Below, piece after piece: positions 8,417 through 19,684 of a DNA stretch of 64,000 nt. The DNA comes from Neisseriaceae bacterium TC5R-5. GTDB lineage: Bacteria > Pseudomonadota > Gammaproteobacteria > Burkholderiales > Chromobacteriaceae. The notes under the pieces were generated by a model. That model made no database searches. It worked only from the letters and a program-made list of their open reading frames with translations, and was not told the DNA's origin. Location of the stretch: contig JACCFC020000003.1 of assembly GCA_020830965.2 (NCBI GenBank), positions 18,420 to 82,419 of the forward strand. The letters run 5' to 3'. A program made the translations under genes and the position numbers. How positions within the stretch are numbered: position 1 is the first letter of the stretch; the number at the start of each line of letters is the position of its first letter.

Positions 8417-9511
8417 TCACCGTTTGAGTTTGCTGATACTCATCAACATCCCCATACCAATAAACAGTGTCAGTGTGGCAGTACCACCATAGGACATAAA
8501 CGGAAGCGGTACGCCAACGACGGGAAGAATACCCGATACCATTCCCATATTCACAAAAACGTAGAAGAAAAAAGATAGAGTGATCGCACCAGCCATCAGA
8601 CGCCCATATAGTGTCTGCGCACTGGCTGTTATCATTAAGGCCCTACTCAGAATCAGCAAATACAGGGCAAGCAGGAAAACGTTGCCAAGCAGGCCAAACT
8701 CCTCTGAGTACACCGCAAAAATAAAATCAGTAGTACGTTCGGGGATGTAGTCGAGATGAGTCTGGGTACCATTCAACCAACCCTTACCCCAGGGACCGCC
8801 AGAACCAATAGCGATAATCGACTGGATAATGTGATAGCCCTTACCCAAAGGGTCGATAGTAGGATCAATCAGCATCATGACGCGCGCCCGCTGATAGTCG
8901 TGCAACATATTCCAGACAATGGGCAAGCTGGCAGCACCGGCGATGATGCTGGCAAAGATAAACTTCCAAGGTAAACCAGCAAAAAACAAGACGAATAGAC
9001 TGGCCGCGACGATCAATAATGTTGTTCCCAAGTCAGGCTGTTTTAGCACTAGCGCACTCGGAAGAGCAATTAGCAACAATACCAGTAGATAATGCCACCA
9101 GCGCAGCGACTGTTCATATTTTTGTAAAAACCAGGCCAACATCATTGGCAAAGCAATTTTCATAATTTCCGATGGCTGGATACGAGTAATACCCAACTCC
9201 AACCAGCGGGTCGATCCGTTCACGGTAACGCCTTTAAAGTGTACGGCTAGGAGTAATAAGACTCCAAGTGCATACACCGGTGGCGCAAAGTTCATCATAG
9301 TTTGTGGCTTTATACGGGCAATAGCCCACATCACACACAGCGACAGTGCCGTATACAACAGCTTGTTATTCAGCTTATCAAAGCCTTGGTTATTAGCTGA
9401 ATAGAGCAACACCATGCTCAAAGCAAACACCAATCCGATGAACAACATCATCCAGCCATCTAGCGGCTGTTTGATTTGTAACCAGATCCGTTTAATTAGG
9501 TGCGTTTGCAT
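8417..9511 (-). CDS. rodA: Rod-shape SEDS glycosyltransferase RodA
   Basis: A 364-residue polytopic inner-membrane protein of the SEDS family. It polymerises lipid II into glycan strands for side-wall growth and works with PBP2, encoded just upstream. Visible family signatures are GSTRWLELGITRIQPSEIMK, LKQPDLGTTLL, GKGWLNGTQTHLDYIPERTTDF and the C-terminal VGVPLPFMSYGGTATL. About ten hydrophobic segments are apparent. I start at ATG 9511; TTG 9517 two codons earlier is possible. The start overlaps the end of mrdA by 20 bases, implying translational coupling. It is the last gene of the mre operon. The family aspartate in WLNGTQTHLDYIPE is retained. Confidence 0.95.
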   Translation of the reverse strand: MQTHLIKRIWLQIKQPLDGWMMLFIGLVFALSMVLLYSANNQGFDKLNNKLLYTALSLCVMWAIARIKPQTMMNFAPPVYALGVLLLLAVHFKGVTVNGSTRWLELGITRIQPSEIMKIALPMMLAWFLQKYEQSLRWWHYLLVLLLIALPSALVLKQPDLGTTLLIVAASLFVLFFAGLPWKFIFASIIAGAASLPIVWNMLHDYQRARVMMLIDPTIDPLGKGYHIIQSIIAIGSGGPWGKGWLNGTQTHLDYIPERTTDFIFAVYSEEFGLLGNVFLLALYLLILSRALMITASAQTLYGRLMAGAITLSFFFYVFVNMGMVSGILPVVGVPLPFMSYGGTATLTLFIGMGMLMSISKLKR

Positions 9512-11432
9512 GATCAATCACATTATTTTGCACAGCAGGCTTCACTGAACTCTTCAATTCAGCAGGTATCTTACCCAATAGATAATAATCAAACAGCGAA
9601 CGCACAATAGGACCCGCTGCAGCCGCACCAAACCCAGCATTTTCTACAATGACCGCAATGGCAATTTTCGGTTTGTCTACGGGCGCAAAAGCAATAAACC
9701 AAGAGTGATCACGATATTGTTCAGCTAGTGCCGCTGCGTTGTACTTGGCCCCTTGCTTGATTTGCACGACCTGTGCCGTACCAGTTTTACCCGCCATGGA
9801 GTATTGCAAACCGACACCCAGCCTAGAAGCCGTCCCTCGGGTCAGCACCCCTTCCATACCGCGTTTAACATAATCAAAGTTGCCTTTTTTGAATGGCAAT
9901 TGCCGAATTGGCAGAGGTTCAACACGGCGTGACTGCCCCGTTTTACTGTTGACGATTTCCTGCACTAGATGCGGTTTAAAGACTTCGCCACTATTAGCCA
10001 GAATAGCGGTAGCATTAGCCATTTGTAGCGGGGTATAGGCATTAAATCCCTGCCCGATACCGATACTGACCACGTCGGCAGGATACCAGCGCTGAAACTC
10101 CGGCTTATAACGGGCAAAGCGTTTGGCTTTCCATTCTTTAGACGGGAGGACACCTATTGCTTCACCATCCAAATCAATTCCAGTCTTACTACCTAAACTA
10201 AATTGGCTAAGCATAGGGTGAATCTTATCAATCCCCATTTCCCAAGCCAATTTATAAAAAAAAGTATCACTGGAAACCTCTATTGCACGTTGCAGGTTAA
10301 CCATGCCATGACCACTTTTGACGCTGTCACGGAATTGATGACTGGAGCCGGGCAAAGTGAAATAGCCAGGCGCCCCGCGTATATCTTTTTGACCAATAGA
10401 GTCTGTTTCTAGCGCCGCCATTGCCATGAACGGTTTGAATGTAGAGCCAGGTGGATAAGTACCACGTAATGCTCGATTAACCATCGGCTTTTGCCAATCG
10501 TTGTTTAAGCTATTCCATGTCTGGGTGTCGATGCCATCGATAAATAGATTCGGATCAAATCCAGGCTTAGACAGAAAAGCAAGAACCCCCCCCGTAGAAG
10601 GCTCGATCGCTACCAACGCTCCTCGTCGCTTACCAAACAATTTGTCTGCCACTTCCTGCAAACGAATATCGAGCGCCAATTTCAAGGTGTTACCGTGTAC
10701 AGGGGCAGTATGGCGCAAGGTACGCACAGCACGGCCGGCGGAATCTGTTTCTACCTCTTCAAATCCAACCGTGCCATGCAGTTCATCTTCATAAGTAGCT
10801 TCCAACCCTGTTTTACCAATGTAATTGGAGCCTTTGTAATTGGTTGCTTTATCTTCTTCTTCCAATTGTTCTTTATCACGCAAATTGATACGGCCGATGT
10901 ATCCCAATACATGACTGGTAATTTCTTTATATGGATAATCACGAAATAAGCGAGCCTTGACCTCCACTCCGGGAAAGCGCCAAGCCTGTGCCGCGATCCG
11001 GGCAGCCTCCTCCTCCGTAAGCTTGGTCTTAAGTGGTATAGATTCAAAATTTCGACTTTCTGCCATCAAGCGCTTGAACTGCCGCTCGTCACGTGGTGCA
11101 ATCGCAATCAAGCTCTGTAATTGTTTTATCGTTGCGGAGAGGTCTGCAATCTCGCTTGGCACAAGCTCTAAGGTATAGGCTGAGTAATTCTGTGCTAGCA
11201 CCAAACCATTGCGATCAACGATCAAACCACGGTTAGGCAATATAGGCACCAAAGAAATACGGTTATTCTGTGCCAAGGTGGAATAATGCTCATGCTGCCA
11301 TACTTGCAGCCAGATCAAGCGCCCAAGTAAAAGCAAGAACATTAAAACAATAAAGACATAAGCCACCACCAGCCTAAGCTGAAACTGACTTTCTTCTACC
11401 TGAGAATTCTTAAGACGGGTAGGGTTACTCAT
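9492..11432 (-). CDS. mrdA: Penicillin-binding protein 2, elongasome transpeptidase
   Basis: A 646-residue class B penicillin-binding protein. It cross-links side-wall peptidoglycan and activates RodA. One N-terminal membrane helix (about 20-44) is followed by the pedestal domain (RGLIVDRNGLVLA, residues 68-80) and the transpeptidase domain. The active-site motifs are S330-TFK (PPGSTFKPF), SSD at 387-389 and KTG in MAGKTGTAQV. The length is typical of PBP2. It lies between mreD (16 bases) and rodA (20-base overlap), the usual elongation operon order. It is the beta-lactam target whose loss gives round cells in other bacteria. Confidence 0.96.
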   Translation of the reverse strand: MSNPTRLKNSQVEESQFQLRLVVAYVFIVLMFLLLLGRLIWLQVWQHEHYSTLAQNNRISLVPILPNRGLIVDRNGLVLAQNYSAYTLELVPSEIADLSATIKQLQSLIAIAPRDERQFKRLMAESRNFESIPLKTKLTEEEAARIAAQAWRFPGVEVKARLFRDYPYKEITSHVLGYIGRINLRDKEQLEEEDKATNYKGSNYIGKTGLEATYEDELHGTVGFEEVETDSAGRAVRTLRHTAPVHGNTLKLALDIRLQEVADKLFGKRRGALVAIEPSTGGVLAFLSKPGFDPNLFIDGIDTQTWNSLNNDWQKPMVNRALRGTYPPGSTFKPFMAMAALETDSIGQKDIRGAPGYFTLPGSSHQFRDSVKSGHGMVNLQRAIEVSSDTFFYKLAWEMGIDKIHPMLSQFSLGSKTGIDLDGEAIGVLPSKEWKAKRFARYKPEFQRWYPADVVSIGIGQGFNAYTPLQMANATAILANSGEVFKPHLVQEIVNSKTGQSRRVEPLPIRQLPFKKGNFDYVKRGMEGVLTRGTASRLGVGLQYSMAGKTGTAQVVQIKQGAKYNAAALAEQYRDHSWFIAFAPVDKPKIAIAVIVENAGFGAAAAGPIVRSLFDYYLLGKIPAELKSSVKPAVQNNVIDHANAPN

Positions 11433-11448
11433 CTAGTCCATCCAAGTC

Positions 11449-11952
11449 TCATGTAACAACACGATGGTAAGGCAACAACATCAGTTTGGTAAGCAATGGC
11501 CACAGCAAAGCCCCTACCAATGGCGGCAGGAAATAGCCCCAGCCAACAAAGGCAGATCCGGTCAACATACGCACAACGACCATAATGATTTGGTTACTTA
11601 GCAACAAACCAAGCACGACAAGCGCTTGCTGCCCTAGGTTGAACATAACGAGTTGACGCTGGCGACTGAGGGCCAGATAAGCGGTGATGGAATAGGCTAG
11701 TGCATGCTGACCAAACAAACCTGCGGTAGAGATATCGGCGATCAAACCTAGACTGAAAGCGATGCCGATATTGACACGCCTAGGCTGATTAATTACCCAG
11801 TACAAAATAAGCAGCCCGGTCAGATCAGGCAACCAGCGGATGCTGCCATGAGGCAGTGGAATCAACTCTATCAATATTGCCAGTACAAAAGACAGCAAAA
11901 TAAAACGGCGCTTAACTGGTTTCAATAACTCTTTAGGGCGTTCGGATGGCAT
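11449..11952 (-). CDS. mreD: Rod shape-determining protein MreD
   Basis: A 167-residue protein with about five hydrophobic helices. It opens MPSERPKELLKPVKRRFILL and carries SLGLIADISTAGLFGQHALAY, characteristic of MreD in betaproteobacteria. It is an inner-membrane partner of MreC and PBP2 and modulates elongation. It starts 7 bases after the mreC stop and ends 16 bases before mrdA, so it is co-transcribed with both. Confidence 0.92.
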   Translation of the reverse strand: MPSERPKELLKPVKRRFILLSFVLAILIELIPLPHGSIRWLPDLTGLLILYWVINQPRRVNIGIAFSLGLIADISTAGLFGQHALAYSITAYLALSRQRQLVMFNLGQQALVVLGLLLSNQIIMVVVRMLTGSAFVGWGYFLPPLVGALLWPLLTKLMLLPYHRVVT

Positions 11953-11959
11953 CGGCGGC

Positions 11960-12865
11960 TTATTCCTGAGTAGCAGCTTGCTTGCCGCCTTTGCTTTTTT
12001 TGGTCGTGATAGCGGCTTCAGTCGGGCGCGGTTGTATCGGCTTATCTTTCAGCACCAGCACATAACGTGCTTGCTGCACGCCTGCTAGCGCTCGAGTAGT
12101 TAGACGCGCAAATGCAGCACCTTGATTACGCTCCACCTTACTGACCTGCGCCACTGGAATACCCTGTGGATAAACTCCATCTATCCCCGAGGTGACGATA
12201 AGGTCTCCCTCTTTGACATCAATACCCTGAGGTAAATAACGTACCTCCACCCCGCCACCATAGCCATACAGAATAGCGCGCTGGCCGGTACGAGCAAGCA
12301 TCACCGGCACCATCTGATTCTTATCAATGATCAGAGTGACCTCGGCGGTAAGCGGCTGAACACGGCTAACCTGTCCCAACAATCCATGTGCATCGACGAC
12401 AGGTTGCCCTTCTTTAAGTAAATCATCCCCACCCTTATCGATAATGATTTTGTAGGAGAATGGGTCACGCCCGGTATAGAGTGTTTCCGCCATTTGCGTC
12501 TGTAGTTGGTAGTCAGCTTTGAGCTGATTCAACTCGCGGAGTTCACTTAATTCCCGCTCTAACGTGGCCAAGCGAGACAACTGTGCAGACATTTCCAACT
12601 GGCGAGTACGCAAGACTGTATTGTCATGCTTCAGTTCTACTTGCGTACTGATGAAATCGCTGGCGTGACGAGCAGCCTGTGCCGGCATATTAACTGCTCG
12701 CTGCAGTGGATAAAGCACTAAAGAAGTGGTGTCACGCACCTGCCTCATCAGGTCAAAGTAATAGTCGCCGAGCAATAAAGCAATCGAGGCCACTACCGCC
12801 ATAGCCAAGCGTGCGCCAAGCGGTGGGCCGGAGCGGAAGAAACTAGGGGTGTTGGCAAAATCCAT
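11960..12865 (-). CDS. mreC: Rod shape-determining protein MreC
   Basis: A 301-residue bitopic protein. A short cytoplasmic start is followed by one membrane helix (about 18-36), a coiled-coil stretch rich in L/E/R (about 70-110) and a periplasmic double beta-barrel domain with ETLYTGRDPFSYKIIIDKG and DLIVTSGIDGVYPQGIPVA, both standard MreC segments. It links cytoplasmic MreB to PBP2 by binding the PBP2 pedestal. The C-terminal tail is lysine-rich (TTKKSKGGKQ). It lies 95 bases downstream of mreB and directly upstream of mreD. Confidence 0.95.
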   Translation of the reverse strand: MDFANTPSFFRSGPPLGARLAMAVVASIALLLGDYYFDLMRQVRDTTSLVLYPLQRAVNMPAQAARHASDFISTQVELKHDNTVLRTRQLEMSAQLSRLATLERELSELRELNQLKADYQLQTQMAETLYTGRDPFSYKIIIDKGGDDLLKEGQPVVDAHGLLGQVSRVQPLTAEVTLIIDKNQMVPVMLARTGQRAILYGYGGGVEVRYLPQGIDVKEGDLIVTSGIDGVYPQGIPVAQVSKVERNQGAAFARLTTRALAGVQQARYVLVLKDKPIQPRPTEAAITTKKSKGGKQAATQE

Positions 12866-12960
12866 CGGATCAGAACTTAACTCTTGACGAGGGTCAGTAC
12901 GCTAGAAACAGGCATCCATAAAGATAAACACCTGTTGCAGAGGTCATTAATTTATATTTT

Positions 12961-14327
<1,367 letters not shown>

Positions 14328-14615
14328 ATGTCGCTAACGCATCAGGATGTCGTACGCATTGCCAAACTGGCCCGCATCAGCGTGAATGAGGCGGAAATTG
14401 CGGCGACCAGCACACAACTAAACAATATTTTCGGCCTGATCGAAAAAATGCAGTCGGTCAATACTGATGGAATAGAGCCTATGGCCCATCCACAGGACGT
14501 TCCCTTGCGCCTGCGCGACGATGTCGTCACAGAACACAATCAGCGCCAAGCCTTCCAGGCTATCGCCCCGCAAGTAGAGAACGGATTATTTCTGGTTCCC
14601 AGAGTCATCGAATAA
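14328..14615 (+). CDS. gatC: Aspartyl/glutamyl-tRNA amidotransferase subunit C
   Basis: A 95-residue GatC. It acts as a linker that wraps GatA and GatB in the GatCAB complex, which converts misacylated Glu-tRNA(Gln) and/or Asp-tRNA(Asn) to the correct aminoacyl-tRNA. Family features are DVVRIAKLARISVNEAE, the central NIFGLIEKMQSVNTDGIEPMAHP and the C-terminal NGLFLVPRVIE. The RBS (GAGGG) is well placed. It is the first gene of the gatCAB operon, with gatA 106 bases downstream. Its presence suggests that the organism uses the indirect route for at least one amide aminoacyl-tRNA. Confidence 0.95.
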   Translation: MSLTHQDVVRIAKLARISVNEAEIAATSTQLNNIFGLIEKMQSVNTDGIEPMAHPQDVPLRLRDDVVTEHNQRQAFQAIAPQVENGLFLVPRVIE

Positions 14616-14721
14616 CACCGCTCTAAAAACAGCATCTTGCATCGCCGCCCGGCCACGCTTGTCTCCATCCCAATGAGTTGTCACGTGGCTTAAATATTAT
14701 TCGGACAACAAGCATATTGAA

Positions 14722-16173
14722 ATGACTTCAGCCACTCTAAAACAATTGGCACAGCAACTGGCAAGCAAACAGGTTTCCAGTGTTGAATTAGCCACACACT
14801 ACCTAGATCGCATTGAAACGCTCAACCCTATACTCAATGCTTTCATCTCGCTGGATCGTGACCGAACGCTCGCCGCCGCCCTCGTTGCAGATGCCCGCCG
14901 CGCAGCGGGAGAAGCCGGGCCTCTGACCGGCGTTCCCATGGTGCATAAGGATATTTTCTGCCAGCAGGGCTGGAAAACCAGCTGCGGCTCAAAAATGTTG
15001 GATAACTTTATTTCACCCTATGACGCGCATGTGGTTACACAATGCGACGCGGCAGGCATGGTGACGCTGGGTCACAGCAATATGGATGAGTTTGCTATGG
15101 GCTCTTCTAATGAGAATTCATTTTATGGTGCCGTAAAAAACCCATGGGACCTTAAAGCCATCCCTGGCGGCTCATCTGGTGGCTCTGCTGCCGCTGTGGC
15201 CGCCAGATTGACGCCCGTCGCCACCGCAACCGATACCGGCGGCTCTATCCGCCAGCCTGCCAGCCATTGCGGCGTCACTGGATTAAAGCCAACTTATGGT
15301 GTGGTATCGCGTTACGGCATGGTGGCCTTTGCTTCCTCGCTTGATCAAGGTGGCCCAATCGCTCAAACGGCAGAAGACTGCGCCCTCATGCTGAATGCTA
15401 TGGCAGGTTTTGATGCTCGCGATTCCACAAGTCTGGAACGTCCACCAGAAGACTACAGCCGTTCGCTAGAACAACCTCTTACCGGCTTGAGAATCGGCCT
15501 ACCGCGTGAATATTTTGCCGCAGGCCTGGATAGCGAAGTCGCCAAAGTTCTTGATGATGCCATCAAGCAGTTACAAAAACTGGGGGCAAATATCATCGAT
15601 ATCAGCCTGCCCAATACCGAGCTTTCCATCCCAGCCTACTATGTCATCGCCCCGGCAGAAGCTTCCACCAATTTGTCCCGTTTCGACGGTGTGCGCTACG
15701 GGCACCGTGCGGCCGAGTACAAAGACCTGGTCGATATGTACGAAAAAACCCGTGCCGAGGGTTTTGGCAGCGAAGTAAAGCGCCGCATCCTGGTGGGCAG
15801 CTATGTACTAAGCCATGGCTACTACGATGCCTACTATCTGAAAGCACAAAAAATTCGGCGACTCATTGCCAATGACTTCGCCAGTGCCTTTCAACAATGC
15901 GATGTTATTTTAGGCCCAGTTGCACCTAGCGCAGCCTTTAATATTGGGGAGAAGTCTGCCGACCCGGTACAGATGTACCTTGAGGATATCTACACCCTCT
16001 CGGTTAACTTGGCAGGACTGCCGGGCATGAGCGTTCCAGCCGGTTTTACCGCGAATGGCCGCCCTATCGGTCTGCAAATCATTGGCGACTATTTCAGCGA
16101 GGCCAAAATGCTGAATGTAGCCCATCAGTTTCAGCAGGCAAGCGACTGGCACACACGCGCCCCCGTTTTATAA
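14722..16173 (+). CDS. gatA: Aspartyl/glutamyl-tRNA amidotransferase subunit A
   Basis: A 483-residue amidase-signature enzyme. It releases ammonia from glutamine and channels it to GatB. The catalytic Ser-cisSer-Lys triad is visible: K76 in VHKDIF, S151 in [13 protein letters not shown] and S175 in [10 protein letters not shown], each three positions before the corresponding Staphylococcus aureus residues. Other signatures are [20 protein letters not shown] and the C-terminal [13 protein letters not shown]. The ribosome site is weak, so translation may depend on the gatC message. gatB follows 48 bases later. Confidence 0.97.
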   Translation: MTSATLKQLAQQLASKQVSSVELATHYLDRIETLNPILNAFISLDRDRTLAAALVADARRAAGEAGPLTGVPMVHKDIFCQQGWKTSCGSKMLDNFISPYDAHVVTQCDAAGMVTLGHSNMDEFAMGSSNENSFYGAVKNPWDLKAIPGGSSGGSAAAVAARLTPVATATDTGGSIRQPASHCGVTGLKPTYGVVSRYGMVAFASSLDQGGPIAQTAEDCALMLNAMAGFDARDSTSLERPPEDYSRSLEQPLTGLRIGLPREYFAAGLDSEVAKVLDDAIKQLQKLGANIIDISLPNTELSIPAYYVIAPAEASTNLSRFDGVRYGHRAAEYKDLVDMYEKTRAEGFGSEVKRRILVGSYVLSHGYYDAYYLKAQKIRRLIANDFASAFQQCDVILGPVAPSAAFNIGEKSADPVQMYLEDIYTLSVNLAGLPGMSVPAGFTANGRPIGLQIIGDYFSEAKMLNVAHQFQQASDWHTRAPVL

Positions 16174-16221
16174 ACCTGGCTTTCGTGGCCAAGCAACCGT
16201 TTCCAGAAGGATTTTCCAATC

Positions 16222-17649
16222 ATGAAATGGGAAGTCGTTATCGGCCTTGAGGTGCATGTGCAACTCAATACGGCCAGCAAGATTTTTTCCGGCAGCAGCA
16301 CCGCTTTCGGAGCCGAACCCAATACCCAAGCTTCTGCAGTAGAACTCGCCTTTCCCGGCGTACTACCTGTATTAAACAAAGCCGTTGTAGAAAAAGCCAT
16401 CCGCCTGGGTTTGGCTCTGGGCTCCAAAATTAACCAGAAAAACGTTTTTGCCCGCAAAAACTACTTCTATCCCGATCTACCCAAGGGCTACCAGATCAGC
16501 CAAATGGATCTACCCATCGTAGAGGGCGGCAGCTTAACCATCCTGGTCGGTGACACAGAAAAAACCGTGCACTTGACCCGTGCCCACATGGAAGAGGACG
16601 CCGGCAAATCTTTGCATGAAGATTTCCAGGGCATGAGTGGCATTGACCTGAACCGCGCTGGCACGCCACTGCTAGAGGTGGTATCGGAGCCAGACATGCG
16701 CTCTGCCGAAGAAGCGGTTGCCTACGCCAGGGCTTTACACACCCTGGTCACCTGGCTGGATATTTGTGATGGCAATATGCAGGAAGGCAGCTTCCGGGTA
16801 GATGCCAATGTATCGGTACGCCCTGTCGGACAAGCCGAGTATGGCACCCGACGTGAGATCAAAAACCTAAACTCGTTCCGCTTTCTAGAGCAGGCAATCA
16901 AATACGAAATCCAATGGCAGATCGACATGCTGGAAGACGGTGGCCGCATTGAGCAGGCCACGGTACTGTTTGATCCGGATAGTGGCGAAACTAGGATGAT
17001 GCGCAGCAAAGAAGATGCTCACGACTATCGCTACTTCCCCGATCCAGATTTACTACCAGTACGCATTGCAGATGCCCAAATTGCCGCTATACGCACCGAG
17101 ATGCCAGAGCTACCCGGCGCCATGAAACAGCGGTTTATCGATACTTTCGGGCTATCCAACTATGATGCGGCTTTACTGACCAGCAACCGCGCCACTGCCA
17201 CTTATTTTGAAAGCAGCACCCAGCTATGCGGCGAAGGCAAGCTGGTAGCCAACTGGATTAACGGAGACACTTCCGCCCGCCTCAATCGGGATGGGCTTGA
17301 GATTCAACACTGCCCAATCTCTAGCGAGCGCTTGGCCGGACTCATTGCACGCATTGTCGACAACACCCTATCCAATAAACTGGCCAAGCAGGTATTCGAC
17401 GCCATGTGGGAAAGCCCACTCTCTGCCGATGCCATTATCGAGCGCGATGGACTAAAACAAGTTTCGGATACCGGCACTATTGAGAAAATGGTGGAAGAGG
17501 TGATCGCGGCGAACCCCAAGGCAGTCGAAGAGTTCAAAGCCGGCAAGGAAAAAGCCCTGAACGCCCTCGCCGGCCAAGTCATGAAAGCCTCTAAAGGCAA
17601 AGCCAACCCTACTCAAGTACAAGACGTTTTACGCCAAAAGCTTAGTTAA
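16222..17649 (+). CDS. gatB: Aspartyl/glutamyl-tRNA amidotransferase subunit B
   Basis: A 475-residue subunit. It binds the misacylated tRNA, phosphorylates the side-chain carboxylate and transfers the ammonia supplied by GatA. It opens [13 protein letters not shown] and includes [47 protein letters not shown] and [13 protein letters not shown], all standard GatB signatures. The C-terminal YqeY-like tail (from about 330) ends in [21 protein letters not shown] lies before the ATG. A strong terminator follows 20 bases after the stop, closing the operon. Confidence 0.97.
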   Translation: MKWEVVIGLEVHVQLNTASKIFSGSSTAFGAEPNTQASAVELAFPGVLPVLNKAVVEKAIRLGLALGSKINQKNVFARKNYFYPDLPKGYQISQMDLPIVEGGSLTILVGDTEKTVHLTRAHMEEDAGKSLHEDFQGMSGIDLNRAGTPLLEVVSEPDMRSAEEAVAYARALHTLVTWLDICDGNMQEGSFRVDANVSVRPVGQAEYGTRREIKNLNSFRFLEQAIKYEIQWQIDMLEDGGRIEQATVLFDPDSGETRMMRSKEDAHDYRYFPDPDLLPVRIADAQIAAIRTEMPELPGAMKQRFIDTFGLSNYDAALLTSNRATATYFESSTQLCGEGKLVANWINGDTSARLNRDGLEIQHCPISSERLAGLIARIVDNTLSNKLAKQVFDAMWESPLSADAIIERDGLKQVSDTGTIEKMVEEVIAANPKAVEEFKAGKEKALNALAGQVMKASKGKANPTQVQDVLRQKLS

Positions 17650-17668
17650 CCCAAAGCTGCAACACATA

Positions 17669-17702
17669 GAAAACGGCGGCGCCTCAATGGCCCGCCGTTT
17701 TC
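17669..17702 (+). terminator. Rho-independent terminator of gatCAB
   Basis: GAAAACGGCGG and CCGCCGTTTTC form an 11-bp stem around a 12-base loop. The A and T flanks of the stem allow it to work in either direction. It lies 20 bases after the gatB stop. Confidence 0.85.
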
Positions 17703-17885
17703 TGTAAAAATTTAACCTATTGATTTGCAATCATAATTTTGTTGAATATATTTCTATTTAGTAAATTTATTCAATCAAAAATCTTCTCTTGCAAATATTT
17801 TTAAGCCTCTGATTTAACACAGATTACAACCCAAATCCTGCTCGCTAAGTCATTGTCTAAAAAGGTGAATTAGTACTTTTTCATA
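17703..17885. other. AT-rich spacer upstream of the dcw promoter
   Basis: About 180 bases between the gatB terminator and the mraZ promoter are rich in A/T runs (for example TTGTTGAATATATTTC). They could act as an upstream (UP-like) element for the promoter. I see no gene here. Confidence 0.4.
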
Positions 17886-17914
17886 TTGACCAAGCAGCAA
17901 ATTTTTCTTATAGT
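17886..17914 (+). promoter_or_regulatory. Sigma-70 promoter of the dcw cluster (Pmra)
   Basis: TTGACC at 17886-17891, a 17-base spacer and TATAGT at 17909-17914 give a near-consensus promoter. The predicted transcript start is near 17921, inside the row of MraZ boxes, and the leader to mraZ would be about 85 bases. AT-rich sequence lies upstream. Confidence 0.8.
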
Positions 17915-17947
17915 GGCAGAAGGTGGGGTAAAGTGGGTTAAAGTGGG
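17913..17947 (+). promoter_or_regulatory. MraZ operator: row of GTGGG direct repeats, 10-bp period
   Basis: Three perfect GTGGG boxes start at 17923, 17933 and 17943, exactly 10 bases apart. A fourth, degenerate box (GTGGC) starts at 17913 in the same phase. MraZ is known to bind TGGG-type direct repeats spaced one helical turn apart and to repress its own operon. The boxes overlap the -10 and the predicted start site, fitting repression. Confidence 0.85.
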
Positions 17948-18006
17948 TCATTTTCCCCAAGGAGAGCAAAACTCTCAAGTTTTACTTTGGTCGGTGGTGG
18001 TAAATC

Positions 18007-18453
18007 ATGATTGGTGGTGTCAGCATCCTATCTCTCGATAGCAAAGGACGTTTAGCCATTCCGGCTAAGCACCGCGAGACACTGCTGTCCAGTTTTGGTC
18101 ACAAACTAATCGTCACTCTTGAATCATCAGATCACCTACTGCTGTACCCAGAAGCTAACTGGCGCCCGGTTGAAGCCCGCTTACTGGCTCTCCCTACTGG
18201 TAATCCAGCCTTAAAACGTTATCAACGCCTAGTACTTGGTCATGCCGAGACACTGGACATGGACAGCTCCGGACGTGTTTTATTACCCGCGCGCTTACGT
18301 GAGCTCAGCAGCCTGGACAAAGATGTTGCCTTAGTCGGCATGGGTAATCGTTTTGAGTTATGGAATGCTGCGGAATGGGACAAACAAACAAGTGATGCCC
18401 TAGCTATAGATCCCGCAGACTTAGCGGATCACCTTGGAGATTTTACGTTGTGA
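18007..18453 (+). CDS. mraZ: Transcriptional regulator MraZ
   Basis: A 148-residue DNA-binding protein with two AbrB/SpoVT-like halves. Each half carries the DxxGR-(I/L)-P motif: [13 protein letters not shown] near residue 11 and [13 protein letters not shown] near residue 86. MraZ forms rings that bind GTGGG repeats and down-regulate the mra/dcw transcript; such repeats are seen 60-95 bases upstream. The stop overlaps the GTG start of rsmH by 4 bases. Confidence 0.96.
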   Translation: MIGGVSILSLDSKGRLAIPAKHRETLLSSFGHKLIVTLESSDHLLLYPEANWRPVEARLLALPTGNPALKRYQRLVLGHAETLDMDSSGRVLLPARLRELSSLDKDVALVGMGNRFELWNAAEWDKQTSDALAIDPADLADHLGDFTL

Positions 18454-19415
18454 ATACCCCTTTATTCGTACATCGCACCGTACTGCTGAATGAAGCAGTC
18501 GATGCTCTGGCTATAAGGCCTGACGGGGTATATGTCGATTGCACTTTTGGACGTGGCGGCCATAGCCGCCTGATTTTGTCACGACTAGGGCCACAAGGCC
18601 GACTCATCGCTTTTGATAAAGATACCGAGGCTATCGCCGCGGCCCAGCAACTTGCACAGCAGGATGCCCGTTTCAATATTGTGCACCAAGGCTTCGATAA
18701 GCTAACGCAGGAATTAGCTCGCTTAGATATAACGCAGGTTGATGGCGTGTTGCTGGATTTAGGCGTGTCCTCTCCACAGATTGATGATGGGCGGCGCGGC
18801 TTCAGCTTTCGTTTTGATGCACCGTTGGATATGCGCATGGATACCACACGTGGAATCACGGCAGCTGAGTGGCTGGCCACAGCAGATGAAACCGAAATCA
18901 GGGAGGTTATTAAGACTTATGGTGAAGAGCGGTTTGCTCGCAAGATCGCAACAGCCATTGTTGCGCACAGGGATAGCGCTTCCCCACTCCAAACGACGCG
19001 TGAGCTCGCTCTGCTCGTTGGGCAGAACGTCCATACTCGGGAACCGGGTCAAGACCCCGCAACGCGTACCTTCCAAGCGATCAGGATCTTTGTAAATCGA
19101 GAGCTAGATGAACTGAAAGCGGTCCTACCCCAAGCTGCCCGCTGCCTGTGTGCAGGTGGGCGCCTAGCGGTTATCAGCTTTCATTCCTTAGAAGATCGCA
19201 TAGTCAAACAGTATCTACGCGCCGCCGGTAGCGAAGAAGTACTCCCCGCCTGGGTCATGATTCGTGCCCAGGACATCGCACAACCGCCGCTACGCAGCAT
19301 AGGCAAGCCTATACGAGCCGGCGAGCAGGAGCTACAGGTAAATCCACGGGCACGCAGTGCCATTATGCGTGTGGCAGAACGCACTGAGGCATCTTGGCGG
19401 GAAAGTGACCTATGA
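18450..19415 (+). CDS. rsmH: 16S rRNA m4C1402 methyltransferase RsmH
   Basis: A 321-residue SAM-dependent enzyme that N4-methylates C1402 in the ribosomal P site. Motifs are [15 protein letters not shown], the SAM loop [30 protein letters not shown] and [16 protein letters not shown]. It starts with GTG overlapping mraZ by 4 bases; it ends in a 4-base overlap with ftsL. These overlaps indicate coupled translation. Confidence 0.97.
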   Translation: MNTPLFVHRTVLLNEAVDALAIRPDGVYVDCTFGRGGHSRLILSRLGPQGRLIAFDKDTEAIAAAQQLAQQDARFNIVHQGFDKLTQELARLDITQVDGVLLDLGVSSPQIDDGRRGFSFRFDAPLDMRMDTTRGITAAEWLATADETEIREVIKTYGEERFARKIATAIVAHRDSASPLQTTRELALLVGQNVHTREPGQDPATRTFQAIRIFVNRELDELKAVLPQAARCLCAGGRLAVISFHSLEDRIVKQYLRAAGSEEVLPAWVMIRAQDIAQPPLRSIGKPIRAGEQELQVNPRARSAIMRVAERTEASWRESDL

Positions 19416-19684
19416 ACAAAATCAACATGGGCTTACTAATGATCGCCGTGTTTTGTGCCTGTTCGGTAGTCACTTCGCAGCACGTTGCTCGCAAGTTATA
19501 CAGCGATTTACAAAAAGAACAAAAATCAGCACAACAATTAGAAATTGAGTTTGGTCAGTTGCAATTAGAACAAAGCACTTGGGGGTCTCACGCACTCATT
19601 GAGCAGGTGGCCACCTCACAGCTAAAGATGCAGGTGCCGGACCCACGTCAGATTCAGATCATTTCATCAGCCAGGAACCCTTAA
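19412..19684 (+). CDS. ftsL: Cell division protein FtsL
   Basis: A 90-residue bitopic protein: a very short cytoplasmic tail, one membrane helix (about 5-22) and a periplasmic leucine-zipper-like coil ([20 protein letters not shown]). FtsL joins FtsB and FtsQ to activate FtsWI. Sequence conservation in this family is poor, so the call rests on size, topology and position between rsmH (4-base overlap) and ftsI (next base after the stop). Confidence 0.92.
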   Translation: MNKINMGLLMIAVFCACSVVTSQHVARKLYSDLQKEQKSAQQLEIEFGQLQLEQSTWGSHALIEQVATSQLKMQVPDPRQIQIISSARNP

